This document shows positions 1 through 11,599 of a stretch of DNA of 64,000 nt, one piece after another. The DNA comes from Psococerastis gibbosa (lineage: Eukaryota > Arthropoda > Insecta > Psocodea > Psocidae). The stretch lies in assembly GCA_963971405.1 (NCBI GenBank), contig OZ020484.1, positions 20,274,001 to 20,338,000 of the forward strand. The letters are read 5' to 3'. Made by a program: the position numbers and the translations under genes. The notes under the pieces were generated by a model, which saw nothing but the letters and a program-made list of their open reading frames with translations, did not search any database and was not told the origin of the DNA. Within the stretch, counting starts at the first letter, position 1; each line of letters starts with the position of its first letter.

Positions 1-680
1 AATTTTTTTTAGGTTGCTAAAAAATTAGATGGCGGTACATTCTCCAATTCTCCAGCTATTTTTATTAAATCCCCACTTCTGACATTGATGGTTGAAATTC
101 TGATTTTAATGAGAATTATTCAAATTCGGGTACATTGTTCTATATATATAAAAATGTTCTGTCCGTTTGTGTACGCTTCAAAATCTCAAAAAGTTCTGCA
201 CCGATCGAAAAAAAAAAAAAAAAACGAGCTGAAATTTTAGCATGATATATAATCCGCATCAAGGATTGTTTTTATCTAATTTTTGCATATCAGTCACATA
301 TCCGCGACCGCGAACATAAAAAGCGAAGAAAACACTTGCTGACAACCGCAATAGTAATGGTGCAGTCACAAGCGCAGCCGCAAAGGGTGGAGTCAGCGGC
401 TGCTGCGGGAACCGCCTAGGTCCATCAGAAACCCGCTGAGAAATGTCTTTGAAATTCATTAACTTTAGCGGATATGGGAGACGCGTAAGAACATAGTGAC
501 ATCAAAACTGATGAAGAGTCTCTACGTGCGATTGCTCAGCCCCTAATATCTGCCCAGTAAGTACGATTAAAAGCATTATGGACGCACCTTAGTAATGGGG
601 TTCTCTGATCGTTCAAATCAGGCGACACTACATACTATTTATATGGTGCTTACAATTTTCTGAACGGCTGTTACTTTACA
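1..680. other. Unassigned AT-rich DNA
   Basis: No gene is supported. Around 140-260 a short (TA)n run is followed by a stretch ending in a run of A (about 207-224). Its wording resembles the R850 repeat further on (fundamental phrases such as a Gt-rich run followed by 'ccgatcgaaa'), so it may be an old repeat fragment. The minus-strand frame at 259-459 has no recognisable domain. Confidence 0.3.
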
Positions 681-1203
681 GCAGCCTTACTGTGTCGTTA
701 CAGATTAACTTAACACCGGAAATAGGATTACATTCTTGTAAATGAACCCCCATGGTGTTATGTGTCAGAATTGAAACCGTTTAACCTGTCAACTATTAAT
801 ACGCATTGATTCAATAAACAAAAGAATGCAAAATGCGCTGGAAATTAAAATTAAGAAATTATTAGCATACCAGAATATGGTTGAATTGTTTAATAATTAA
901 AGGAAATACAAATAAACATTAAAATGTATAGGTAGAATTTTGGAATGTATTAATTATTTTCAATATTTTGCCTAAATCTCAGGGAGAAAAAATTGAAATT
1001 AAACCAAAAATATGGCTGAGGATCAATTTATTAATTAAAATTTCCCGCGCATTTTGCTATAGTTTTCTTAAAGCAATTGTATCAATGAGTACTAATAGCT
1101 GATAAGTTATAATCCTATCCCGTGACACCTTGGGGTTTATTGAGAATAATTTAATCCTATTCCCGGTGTTAAGTTAATCTGTAAACGGCATAGTAGGGCT
1201 GCA
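681..1203. repeat. FB-2 foldback element, copy 1
   Basis: Inverted termini begin GCAGCC and end GGCTGC. About 50 bp at the left (including TTAACTTAACACCGG) is the reverse complement of the right end (CCGGTGTTAAGTTAA). The interior is AT-rich and non-coding. The same termini and interior phrases recur at 24001-24374 and 62371-62643, so this is a dispersed non-autonomous element. No clear target duplication is visible. Confidence 0.7.
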
Positions 1204-2169
1204 GGTAGGTCGTAATTAATTTTTATTATAAGTCTAGTCTATAGTCGGATTCCTCAGCCATTTCCTCAACACCTGTATTTTTCAAATGACCGAAATCAGC
1301 CCCGTTGTTAATCAGAAGAGTTAATTATGAGGAGACGTAAGCTAATTGTTAACAGAATAGTGAGTGTTTCTCTTATGGGGTACTAGATGGCTTTTCTAAT
1401 TTTCAACCAAGCAGAGGGAGTAGTGCCTCTGACGGTGCAATGATCAGTGAAATGGAGTGAAGTGCTCCTCAGGGACCTGGCGCCGGATAAGAATAAAGTT
1501 GGGGAGCACTTACGAAATTGCTAGAGGCAGAAATGTAAGGTGGTAGGCAGGGGGTCGCCTGTATTGTTTTTGCCCCTTGAGCTCCCACCATTGGTTTCCG
1601 TCAATTTTGATTTGTCAGAGCTGGGGTATTACGTTTGATTTTCCGGTCTGCTGGTTTTGTTGTTCGATTTTTACCTCACTGTCCTAAGCGTGGATATTTC
1701 TTTCTCATTGTATTTGTTTGGGATTTCAACTGCAATCCGTTTCTTCCACTGTATATTCCGTCCGTATCAACTATCGATTGCTCATAAAAATAGGTCATTG
1801 CGTACTTCATTTTCCATTGAAAAGAGCTCTTTTATGGGTTGTCAATGGAAAAGAAGCCAGTGCTAGGTTAATGGGGGAAATGATGTGTTTTTTTTTCAGC
1901 AATATTTTATGATTTATCGCGATATGCTTTTTATGGTTATGGGCTGTGTGATAGAATATTTTGAAGCCTATTTAATTTTATATGATGCCTACGATTACTT
2001 TTGGGAAATTCATGATTTAATAAGTTAGATTTATTCACATATTTATATAGTAAAATAAAAAATAATAATAATAATAACTATTTAGAATCTGTTAGCTACA
2101 CTCCATTTCACGATAAACCATTGCCTTGACAACAATATAACGATTGTTTTATATAGAAAGATGTCATAA
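1204..2169. other. Unassigned
   Basis: No gene or recognisable repeat is seen. An (AAT)n microsatellite lies near 2060-2078. The short overlapping plus-strand frames at 1657-1912 have no family signature. Confidence 0.3.
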
Positions 2170-2308
2170 GGCGCTTATTCCACCGATGTCAATAGTCCAC
2201 TATTTACGTGTTTGACGTGGTAGCAGACATTAAAAACAGTGTAAATAAGTCTGCTACCACGTCAATATCAGCAATATTTTGACTATTGACGTCGGTGGAA
2301 TACGCGCC
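2170..2308. repeat. FB-1 MITE, copy 1
   Basis: Near-perfect hairpin of about 139 bp. It begins GGCGCTTATTCCACCG and ends CGGTGGAATACGCGCC. Each arm carries GACGTGGTAGCAGACATT or a close form of it, which is the internal signature of this family at 8.6, 40.1 and 51.4 kb. There is no coding capacity. Confidence 0.75.
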
Positions 2309-2399
2309 TATAATAGGAATTAAAATTACCATAAATGTACAATTAGAAAAATGCGACTAGACAATGCAAATAAGAGTTAGATAAAGTAAAGTAAATTCG

Positions 2400-2640
2400 T
2401 GTCGGGGTGGTAGTACCCGTGGTGCAGGAGTTTTCAGGTTGCATCAACAGCCTCCTGTTTAACCTATCGACAGTCAGGGAAGGCTGCCGGGACCGCCGGC
2501 TTTACATGCCCTCCGAAGCATGGTAGTCACAAGATAAATAATTGTACCACTAGAAAATTTTGGCATTCGGGTGGGACTCGAACCAGTCACCAGTTAGATT
2601 ATAATACCATTGCCCATGGTTGCCTAATTCCACCTCGTGT
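2400..2640 (-). repeat. SINE-B, divergent copy
   Basis: On the minus strand the sequence contains GGTTCGAGTCCCA, a match to the tRNA internal promoter box B. It is followed by a body resembling the better copies at 55.1 and 63.2 kb (the 'gctttacatgccctcc' phrase on plus). The head is strongly diverged, so the exact ends are uncertain. Confidence 0.55.
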
Positions 2641-2820
2641 CCTTCGTATGCAGTACATAAATTTGTAAAAATGTTATTTCAGTTTTCTCCTGAATTCTGC
2701 TGTTCTCTCCACGTTGATTACAATTACAGCAAATCATGGAAGTGTCAGGCTCCCGCGTAAACTGGCTTTCACCCATACCTAACCTTCTATAAAAAATAAT
2801 AATAATAACTTTCTCTTCTA

Positions 2821-2846
2821 TGCCAACCTAGCGGAGTTAGAACGGA
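2821..2846 (-). repeat. SINE-B tail stub
   Basis: The phrase ccaacctagcggagttag is identical to the 3' end of the SINE-B copy at 55.1 kb. Only about 25 bp remains, so this is either a severely truncated copy or a broken-off tail. Confidence 0.4.
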
Positions 2847-3177
2847 TTCTAACATAGGTTATTGTTCCCACTATGCAAAATGTCTGAAAGCAACAACTTG
2901 CCCCATAAACTCCCAGTGTGCCCCACAACTTATATCTTGGTCAAACCGTGTTATATGGTGAGCTATAGTGGAAGTTTTGACGATATTAAATGGGTTTCAC
3001 AGCATATTTTCGTTATTATTTTTTCAAACTTTCAATGAATACACAGGTTTTGTTCAAGGTTATACTGGCCAGTAATTCGTAATTATTGCATGGAAATTAA
3101 TGCTGATTCAACAGTTTATAGAGGGGGATGAGGCGAACATACATAATATGTATATGTTCTTTATAGGTGGTATTGTA

Positions 3178-3336
3178 GAATCCGCCCTTAGGCATTCAAC
3201 TAGGAAGACCCAGCCACCTGCTTTATATGACATCCGAAGCATGATCAGAAAATTTATAAAGAGTGGGGTACTGGAACCAACAACATTTCGGTTGAAATTC
3301 GGAGTCCGTACCCCTACTCTATATGTCCTGGCTTTC
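3178..3336 (-). repeat. SINE-B copy
   Basis: It aligns by eye over about 155 bp with the copy at 55112-55305 (shared phrases around 'ggagtccgtac', 'gctttacatg' and 'gaaccaacaac'). On the minus strand the tRNA-like head reads from about 3336 downwards. The plus-strand frame at 3100-3360 is only a chance ORF through this repeat. Confidence 0.6.
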
Positions 3337-3359
3337 TATTCTGAATGTTGTATTGTATA

Positions 3360-3551
3360 GTCCACGCAAAATGAGAAAAGTATGGACATGGAATGTTTTG
3401 ATCCTGTGGAACACTGTAAAAATATTTTTTGCACAATTTTTGTTATGCCTTGCATCCAATGCAACAAGGTAACACAAAACGGTGCAAGGAATTACAGTGT
3501 TGCACAGGATCAAAACATTCCATGTCCATACCTTTCTCATTTTGCGTGGAC
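3360..3551. repeat. TIR element flanked by TA (mariner-type MITE)
   Basis: Long inverted termini start GTCCACGCAAAATGAG and end CTCATTTTGCGTGGAC, with near-perfect arms of about 55 bp. A second, weaker inverted pair lies inside (CCTTG...CAAGG). Both sides are flanked by the dinucleotide TA (3358-3359 and 3552-3553), as expected for Tc1/mariner-type insertion. It sits just beyond a SINE-B fragment. No coding is present. Confidence 0.65.
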
Positions 3552-3553
3552 TA

Positions 3554-5365
3554 TATGCTCAGGAATTTTTCAGCCTAGACATCTTCACATGTGTGTACGC
3601 CTCTAGGCCCTAAGCCAAAGCATACTAAAGTTGAGTATTTACTTTCAGCGCAAAGCTTTATGTGATCATAACCCTCGTCTCAAAGTGAAAACAAATTTTT
3701 TTGAAAACAATATTGAGAAGCATTCCTCATTCCATTTTTATAGTTCCCCCATTTGCAAAAATATGCTTCTAATACTCATATATTGCATATAATTGCATAA
3801 GAAACCTACAGCTATCTCGCAGTCGTTCTCAATTTCAAATTTCTCAATGCTTTGCGTCCATGAACAATACGCTGCCATTGGTGTTAGAGGTCTCAAATTG
3901 CTTGTGGTTGATTTTGAAAAGGCGTCATTATTATTTTGTCTTTGGCTGTGACTCACTCATATGATGAGCTCTCTGTGGTAGACTCTCTGTTTTTGTTCCT
4001 TTGTTCAAAGATAAAAAAAAGGAATATTTTATTACCTTTGAGGCTGCGCTGGTTATGAAAACATGCTTCTCCCCCTATTTTGATTCAGACCTTTTCTTTT
4101 TACAAGAAGCTTTTTGTTTTTCTTTCTCGTTTGCACTTGACATCGACTGTATGGGAAGAGTGCTTAGAAAAACCTGCGACAGTGCAATATAATTGCAAAT
4201 TTGCCAAATACATTTTTTTTTTTACAGTTAACACATCCACATAGAATTTGATTAAGGGAGGGGGGTTAAAGCCTGGAGGATGGTGGTATATGTGGTATAG
4301 AGCGTCATTGTTATAAAAAAATAAATTTAAGTCATTGTTAGTCTTAGTCATAGTAAGTTATATAACGCCTGGCTACCTCATATGACTTTCACGGACTGTT
4401 CCAAAGGCGCGCTGCAAATTCAGCACTGTTCTTGCGCAGACGGTAGAAAGACATTCATTGACAGCTACAGGGTGTTGCATGTTGTATGAGACCGATACAG
4501 AATGCGGCAAGAATTACACACTATTATTCGGTGCCCGCAGGCGAGACCATGAACACACCTATTGATCAACACAGTATTGTCATGATGATCGATCTCAATT
4601 GATTCTGATAATTAGAGATCTCAACTGTAGAAATTAAAAGCAAATAAATAAGTAAGGAAATAATGAAACTTTTCCATTGTATTTCTTCTTGACTTATTTT
4701 CTAATTTAGCACCTATGGTATAGTCAGGGAGAGAATGAAGTAAAAAGTAAATAGGTCGTGTATAAACATAAAATACAATGAAAATTTGGTTTATTTATTT
4801 AATTTCTTATTTCAGTTTCTATTCTCCAAGAATTTACCACATTAACTGCGTTTCCCCATTGTGCCTTTGAATTGTGAGTCTTCCTAATGCATTGTCATCT
4901 CTGAACCGTCTACAATATACTCAGCATAAAATTAATGCTTCTGAAAATTATGTTGGTAGTCGTCTTGAAATAATTTTCCACTAATCCCATTAGAGGGATG
5001 GAATGATAATGAAAATTAATTAAGTGTAGACAATTAGCAATTGTGCCGTAACTGCCAAGTGCGACTAATTAGTGATGAACCAATTATGGTCACGTAATAA
5101 GTAATGAGGTACGGTAGGCTCTACTGTATATTATCACTCCATCACCATAATATGGTTCATTTCAGTCAGTCAAATTATTACCCCTGGAATTAACGTTGGT
5201 AACCGGAAACTGGTTTGGTACCGGAAACAAGGTCTATCGCTTACTCTAGCCAGATATAGAAGTTCATGAGCCAAGCTATATTTTTATGCCTGGCGATAGG
5301 TCTGCATGTTCCATGATTTCAGTAATATTGTCCACATTCATTCACTTTGTAATAAATCAGTTCGT
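3554..5365. other. Unassigned
   Basis: No gene is supported. Several short frames on both strands lack recognisable domains. The stretch around 4380-4600 is somewhat richer in GC but matches nothing I know. Confidence 0.3.
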
Positions 5366-5792
5366 CGGATATTCCATCTGTCAATAATCCGTCATTTGTG
5401 CGTCAATAATTGATGAGATTTTTTTTAAACTCTGACATTGTCCATTTTAACTTCCTCATTTTAAAATTGATCAATTAGCATAGAGTAAAATCACGCTTTA
5501 CAAACAAAAACAAACTAAAATTAAACAAGTCTGGAGATAATAAATAATTTAAATTAATTTCTTGAGAACGAACGAATTATTTCAAAATTTAAATCATAAA
5601 ATTTCTTGTAGATTATAAAATTAAAAGAAAGACGGCAGGCAAACTTACAAAATTGAAAAAAATTGAAAACAAAAATGGTCAATTATTGAAGACAAGTGGA
5701 ATGGAATGTAAAAATAAATAATGCAACAATGATGATTTTCCGTCAATGACAAATTCAAAATGGAAGAATAAGTGACAGATGGAATAGCGGCC
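5366..5792. repeat. FB-1-related TIR element, copy 5
   Basis: The left end reads CGGATATTCCATCTGTCA and the right end TGACAGATGGAATAGCGG, an inverted pair. The left subterminal phrase (ccgtcatttgtgcgtcaata) matches the 47385-47505 element read backwards. At about 427 bp it is the longest simple member. The interior is AT-rich and non-coding. Confidence 0.6.
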
Positions 5793-5929
5793 ATAGTAGA
5801 ATAGAACCGGTGCGAGTGATTCCGTACTGTTTATGAATTTGTGTACGTACCGTAATAGTTTCAATGTAAATATCGGCTGTCTATAGATTTTCCCTATCCT
5901 AAAAAACTGGATTGATCGATGATTGCATA

Positions 5930-6232
5930 CAGAGGCGTAAAGTTTTAGAATGATGGCGGGGGCGAAACTAAGTAGACCTTATGATGTCATCAGGCAGGAT
6001 AAGGAAAAATTGAAAATATAAGAGCAAAATAGTAGGGTTTTACGCATTTTAATAGTAGATCGTACAAAGCTAAAAAAGGAATGCCTGTATACATATTGCT
6101 GCAAAGGGGACCACCATGAAGTATGAACCACGTCTTACAATGCTCGAGGCTGGGGGGGGGGGGGGCAAAGCCCCTCAAAAGGAGCTGGGGGGGGGGGAAG
6201 TTGGACCGTGCCCCCCCCACTTTACGCCCCTG
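5930..6232. mobile_element. hAT-like MITE with 8 bp target duplication
   Basis: It begins CAGAGGCGTAAAGT and ends ACTTTACGCCCCTG, terminal inverted repeats of the CAG...CTG kind common in hAT elements. It is flanked by exact 8 bp direct repeats ATTGCATA (5922-5929 and 6233-6240). The interior carries long G and C runs and no transposase. Identification as hAT-derived rests on terminus form and duplication length. Confidence 0.8.
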
Positions 6233-6424
6233 ATTGCATAATATGGAATGAGCAGGCTAGTTATATAATACTGCACAATAATAATGGTATGGTAGGCTTT
6301 TTCTTCAAACCCAAAACCTGTTCTGTTTTGTTACTATATTTAGCATCTACATGCCAAAAGTTAAAAAGCATCGACAGAATGGTTCCTCAGAAAGTGAGTC
6401 TTTTTTATTTGTTTACTTCCTGAA

Positions 6425-6575
6425 CTAAACTATCAAGGGGGATGTAACCTAGTGGGTTTTGTTTGCATTAATAAATGCTACAATATATTTGAATTTAAAA
6501 GAAATGGTCGGGCCTTTTTGAGAAAAAATTGTTCAGTGGTTTTTTGGGAGAATTAACCCCCAAAATTGCACAAGT
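6425..6575 (-). repeat. R850 repeat fragment
   Basis: Read on the minus strand, it matches the middle of the R850 element at 34.3, 41.2 and 55.6 kb ('ttcttttaaattca' then 'tattgta' then 'ttattaatg', ending 'ccccttgatag'). It is truncated on both sides and more diverged than the three long copies. Confidence 0.55.
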
Positions 6576-7717
6576 ACGAGCCCGCTACCAACTATGGCAC
6601 CAAATTCCAATTACATCCAATATGGATTGTAGTAAAGTAGTACTAGTAGTATAGGCTATGTACTCCACTCCAGGAAGTTTCCAATAATAGCTATGGCTTA
6701 CTGGTCGTTTATCAAATCGAATTGAATTTACTGATAGAAAATAATAGTAACAGTAGTTTTGGACAAAGGGGAAAACTTTGGTTTTGGTGTGACAAAAGCG
6801 TATTATATAGTAACGGGAAAGTTGCTGAATAACTGATTCCAAGTTGGGGGCCAGGCCTTAATATCTCTGAGAGCTTTTCCCCATTTACCTCCAACTAATA
6901 TCCCCCCTGGAGCTTTCAGTAGGCATAGTAACCGCTTCGTAGGGCCACTACACCATACCCTGGTAATGTTTTTTTTTTTTTAAAACATAGTCAATTGGTA
7001 ACAAAATACCATAATCTGTACAATTTACCTTCCGAAAATTTCCGGGACAATTTGCCAAGGTTTAATTACTTACCACTACCCTAAAATAAGAAGCACCCAT
7101 TTTGTTTTGAATGAATCGTGTCCTAGAGCATGAAAAGGCTCATTATTGTCGGGAAAACTCCATGGCCTTATATATTTCGAAAAGAATCATCTACTTTCTT
7201 AAATCCCTCTATTGATCTATTCTAGCGTAAAATTGGAGCTGGACATAATAAAAGGCGGGCATTACCACGGATGTGGGTGGAAATAAAAAGCTGAAATCCG
7301 CAGTCGTGGAGGTAATCTGGGGGATTGGATCCGAGCAACTCGCACTCGCTCCGGTCAATGATGCCGTTAAAGCTTCCGATTTGATTTACATATCTGAAAT
7401 CACATTTCGGCGCTGATTCCACGTCATCCCCGAATTAAGCACTTAAATTGTAGTTATGAAATTACATTAATTATTGCTGTATAGAAGGTACCCATAGTTA
7501 TAGCATTGAATATATAACACTAGTGTTATATATTCAATGGTTATAGGTATTCAATCCTCAAAGAATGAAGATGTGTTGTCTGAAAAAGTCTCTTATCACC
7601 GGATGTACTGTTCAATATTACCAGCATAGGGCTAGTCCGTAGTTTTGCATAAAAAAAGGCTATGCTTTTCAGTCTTTCTTTATTAACAAAAGAAGAAATA
7701 TAGAGTCCAGAAATACC
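6576..7717. other. Unassigned
   Basis: No gene or family is recognised. The stretch holds a 36 bp perfect palindrome, listed separately. A GC-richer patch around 7220-7430 contains a 66-codon frame without recognisable features. Confidence 0.3.
7504..7539. repeat. Perfect 36 bp palindrome without spacer
   Basis: The 18 bases from CATTGAATATATAACACT are followed immediately by their exact reverse complement. It could be a minimal foldback or a cruciform-prone site. No coding or family context is visible. Confidence 0.7.
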
Positions 7718-7800
7718 GGACGCTGCTCAAACGTCTACGGCTTTCTGGGGCAACTTGCTACCAATACGCATATACGAGGGTTCGAGTCCCGCAGTGTCAG
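7718..7800 (+). tRNA. tRNA-like sequence (pseudogene or SINE head)
   Basis: GGTTCGAGTCC at 7779-7789 is an exact box B. GACGCT near 7719-7724 pairs with AGTGTC at 7793-7798, giving six of seven acceptor-stem pairs with one G-U. The T stem has four of five pairs. A convincing box A and anticodon stem are missing, so I do not assign an amino acid. It is probably a decayed tRNA or the head of an unlisted SINE. Confidence 0.35.
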
Positions 7801-8570
7801 GTTTTTCCTTGATTCTCTATTTGTGTATATATTAACCGAGACGGTTTTTTTTAAAGTTCGGCCGCCGTCTTGAAAGGAAATGGCGGATCTAGTTGGTTAA
7901 CGCACTTGATCAATACATTATTTGTATGGTACATTTTTCGGCTAAGTTTAATCAAAATCAGAAAATATCTACGGAAGTTACTGCGTTTCCTAAAATCAAT
8001 ATACCGTACATACATTATTTATATATACATACCATATATAGTATGTAACATTATATAGATTTTAAGGAGTCATGAAATGAAAAGTTATGAAGGCATATTC
8101 CGGAAGTCGAACATTGGTCGCCGTCTCAATAGGTAGTAGATGAAATCTCCCTAAAATATAAAATATGTTATGAAATTAATGTGCATCAAATTTAGCAGTT
8201 AAAATATAATTCAATTGTATTGTCAGATAATCAATGTCAGGTGCTTCGTTCAGCTTAATCAAGTCTGTTGCTAATTAATTTATTCCGTGTATCATTAAAA
8301 ATTCCAATTTATTGGACTCAAGCGAATTAAATTGATGTATTTTTCAGTTCGACGTTTTGAAAAATTATTTCATCAATGTTTCTACTTTCTGTTCCCAATA
8401 TTTTATAGCATTTATTAATAATGTTGCTGCATAGAACTGATTCTGATTTTTTATGATGTTATAATAGACCGAAATTAATAGTAAAATTCTTTGAAAATTT
8501 AACTTATTACTGTTAGATATAATTAATTTCCTATTTCTCAGCAGTACATGCTGTGCGTAGTCCCTACTTA
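7801..8570. other. Unassigned
   Basis: AT-rich DNA with no gene, RNA or repeat that I can support. Confidence 0.3.
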
Positions 8571-8690
8571 GGCGCTTATTCCACCTACGTCAATAGTCAA
8601 TAGTATATGTGGTATTGATGTGATAGCAGGCATTTTTAGACTGTCTATAATGTCTGCTACCACGTCAATACCACGTTATTTATGGGAAGA
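8571..8690. repeat. FB-1 MITE, copy 2 (right end lost)
   Basis: It starts GGCGCTTATTCCACC after TTA and carries the paired internal signature (tgatgtgatagcaggcatt / aatgtctgctaccacgtca). The outer right terminus expected from the other copies is missing or eroded after about 8690. Confidence 0.65.
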
Positions 8691-9080
8691 AACATAGGAA
8701 GTTGTATACATCTTCATTCTTCTTTTAACTCATGATTTCTTAACCCCCCTTTACTTGTACTACAGGCCTACCAAGGCGTTTAAAGAATAACTAACCCCGG
8801 GAATTATGTAAACTATTTTAATACCGGTCTTAATATTACCCTCTTCCAGGATTCGTTAATTTTGTTTTTGTTAGTTTGGTACTGTAATGTAAGAAAGTAA
8901 TACATAAGTTAACAATATGCAATATACAGTCTCTGTTTAAAAAACTGTCAGTAATGTTTAATTGTTCTTCTGGTGAACAACCTACTAGAGGTTGGTTTGC
9001 AGTAACACGCTCCGGTTCCTCCATTTCGTTCTGTCTTGTCTCCGTACATCGTGCAGTTGAAGTCTCTGTGCAATATGGCC

Positions 9081-9245
9081 TTCGATGGTATAGTGGTAGC
9101 TTGTTTGTACTTGTGCGATCGGAAACATGTCGTAACTCAACACTGGTATTACCTGTAGAGGCGGCTGAAGAGTTTATTCGGATACATTCATTGAATTTTT
9201 TGTATGCGAATAATCTTTTTGATAAAAGTAATACAAAAAAAAAAA
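9081..9245 (+). repeat. SINE-A copy 1
   Basis: The head TGGTATAGTGGTAGC matches the tRNA box A pattern. The body (ctgaagag..attcggatac) and the tail (tgtatgcgaataatctt plus A-rich end) agree with about ten other copies in the window. It lacks the 'gagtctctacacgcca' segment seen elsewhere. The overlapping 105-codon frame at 8954-9271 is a chance ORF through it. Confidence 0.75.
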
Positions 9246-9443
9246 CTCTACACGTGGGTGGCCCATCGTGACACAGCCATATTGTGTCCTTCCAAGATCG
9301 TGTAAAGTATCGTAATCCTTCGTAACGTCACGCGTGACCGTTCCAATTGGCTCTCCGCTTGGCTATAGATGCCCCCAGTTTTCTTCCTTCCCCTATATGT
9401 TGCAGCACTTCCTCATTGGCTACCCAGTCCATCCACGTAATGT

Positions 9444-9622
9444 CAAGAGCGGATCCAGCGGAAAATATAGGGGGGAGGGGTCAGAAGTTGTATGTAAGTT
9501 TAAAAGGTAATTTTTTGTTTAAATTTTGAGATTTATTCAATTTTTTTTTTTTTTTACTATCATAGTAATTTACTCATTTGGGGTCATTTAGAGGTCATGA
9601 CCCCCCTGTGGATCCGCCATTG
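9444..9622. mobile_element. hAT-like MITE
   Basis: The termini CAAGAGCGGATCCA and TGGATCCGCCATTG are inverted repeats with two mismatches. The flanking octamers CGTAATGT and CTCAATGT agree at six of eight positions, consistent with an aged 8 bp target duplication. The interior has G/C runs near both ends, as in the 5930-6232 element, and no coding. Confidence 0.6.
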
Positions 9623-10080
9623 CTCAATGTTTAACATAATCCGATAGCACCACACTTCGAAGGTTTTAATTTGGCAGCGCATAGTTTCCGCTATGGGCCA
9701 CGTTTATTTATTCTACTTTAACTCCCGTAACTAAAGTTGCATTCATTGGGGTTTATTAAATTTGGAATAATTAAATGTTAGTCCCGGGTAAGGTATTCCT
9801 TAAGCCCCATGCTAGTGTCAAATTTGGCGGTTAGCATTATGACCAATTATGAGGAAATTCCTAGTGCTAGATTCGCATCCAAACATTTCTAAATTGAAAG
9901 CCGATGTGAAGAACCGTGAAAGTACAAACCCGTGGGCGTAGCAGCCGCTCCGCTTTATTCATTTTCATTATTTCAAGACTTGTCTCTTTCCCTTTCAGTT
10001 TGCTCTTTTTGAGAGATAAATGTGTAATAAAACGAAGGAACATATCATTTGCCCCTCGGTTACCGTTTTAATATTGTGTA
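9623..10080. other. Unassigned
   Basis: No gene is seen. The left part (about 9630-9800) has slightly raised GC but no recognisable pattern. Confidence 0.3.
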
Positions 10081-10440
10081 AGAAATCGCCGACTGCTTAA
10101 AATATCCTGGCGAGATCACATACGAAACGAGGAAATACTCAATAGAGTGGGGACCCAGCGAACTTTATTAATCTCCGTAAAGAAGAGGAAGCTGCAGTAC
10201 TTTGGACACGTGATGCGGAATGAGAAATATCACCTTCTCCAACTCATCATACAAGGGCGCATTGAGGGGAGAAGAACCGCAGGTAGAAGACGGACGTCCT
10301 GGCTGGCCAACCTTAGGGGTTGGTTCGGGAGGAGCACGACAGGCCTCTTCCGCGCAGCCGTGTCTAAGGTGCAAATCGCTCAAATGATCGCTAATCTTCA
10401 ACGTTGAAGGGGCACGAGAATAATAAGAAGAAGAAGAAGA
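10081..10440 (+). pseudogene. LINE reverse-transcriptase C-terminal fragment
   Basis: An open frame from about 10081 to the stop at 10405-10407 encodes the typical C-terminal tail of animal non-LTR retrotransposon polyproteins. Visible pieces are ISWRDHIRNEEIL, then KRKLQYFGHVMRNEKY, then GRRRTSWLANLRGWFG. The region after the RT domain in these elements has this order (W.DH..NEE.L, then LQ.FGHVMR, then GRRR.SWL.NLR). A short 3' UTR follows and ends in an AAG-rich simple tail (about 10420-10440). The copy is 5' truncated, as is usual for LINEs; the truncated frame itself is intact. Clade is not assigned. Confidence 0.8.
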
Positions 10441-11433
10441 AATAAGAATGAAAAAATAATGAAGTCTTCATTTGGTTTTTTTGCAAATAGGCATGATTTT
10501 TTGAGAAAATGGGACAGTTTTTTATGTCGCGTTTTTTATTTTTTGAATTTACTACGATTTGTTAGGACGGCGGATCTACTACTTATCTACTTATTGTTTT
10601 AATGTTTATTATTATTTTGTGGAATAGCAGAATGTAGAAATGTAGGGGTAGAATACCCTTTTAATGAGTTCACGTAGCCTTGGTGAAATAAGACCTAATT
10701 ATTTTCTGTTCCACAATTCTACTTTATTTTTGAAGGGCTTAAAGTATTGGTTCTCTGACAGTTGAAGAAGTCTTCCTCATGCTCTTATTTGCAAGATACA
10801 TTTTGTCTCTTTCTTCAGATCAAACCTTAGTCCTATTTTAGCCAATACTGTTAATTAGTGGGGCATTTTCCAAGGAAATATCAGAAAAGTATTTAAATTT
10901 AACTTGAAGCTGTTGTGTTTTATAAACGCTCTTTAAAAAAAAGTGATCATTAAGAAACTGGGTCAGCTTTGGCCTAGGGGCACTTTCGTCACTACAATTT
11001 TTTCAACTTTACTACTATCTTCTCCTTTAAAAAGCCTTTTATTGCAGCATCCTTAGAATAGTTTGAGGCTAAGGATAATTATTTCAATATCCTCTATCTC
11101 CGCTCATGTTTCCACAGTACTTAAATTAGCAAAATATTACGCGGTCCAACCAGGATCGCGGTCTCAATGGCAGGCAAGCATGTACAGGTATATGGTTTCA
11201 AACAATGCTGGGCATGGGATGGGATTAAGCTGACGATACAGGGACATAACAAGGCCAATCATACAATGGGTGAAAAGCCCCCCCCCCCCCTCCATGCTAG
11301 GCATCAAGGCGTAAAGATGACATGAAACTGGTTAAGGGATTATGCTAATAGACGAAGTGCATTTTGTAGTATTTAATGCCATCAGTAAGCTAGACAATTT
11401 AACTTTATTGATTTATTTATATTTATTTCTCTT
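10441..11433. other. Unassigned
   Basis: AT-rich with no recognisable feature apart from a C run near 11279-11290. Confidence 0.3.
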
Positions 11434-11599
11434 TTAAAAAGATCATTCGCATACAAACAATTCAATGAAGGTATCCGAATAACCTCTTCAGCAGCCTCTG
11501 CAGGTAATACCTGTGTTTAGTTACGACAGGTTTCCGATCGCATGCGGTGTGTAGAGACTCGCACAAGTACGAACAAGCTACCACTATGCCATCGAAGAC
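11434..11599 (-). repeat. SINE-A copy 2
   Basis: Full-length minus-strand copy. The plus strand reads from the A-rich tail (about 11434) through 'cgcatacaaacaattcaatgaa' pieces to the head 'ctaccactatgccatcgaa'. It matches copies at 29.3, 40.5, 43.0 and 45.1 kb. Confidence 0.75.

Noticed and set aside
7718-7800. Functional tRNA gene
   Set aside because: No box A and no anticodon stem; kept only as tRNA-like.
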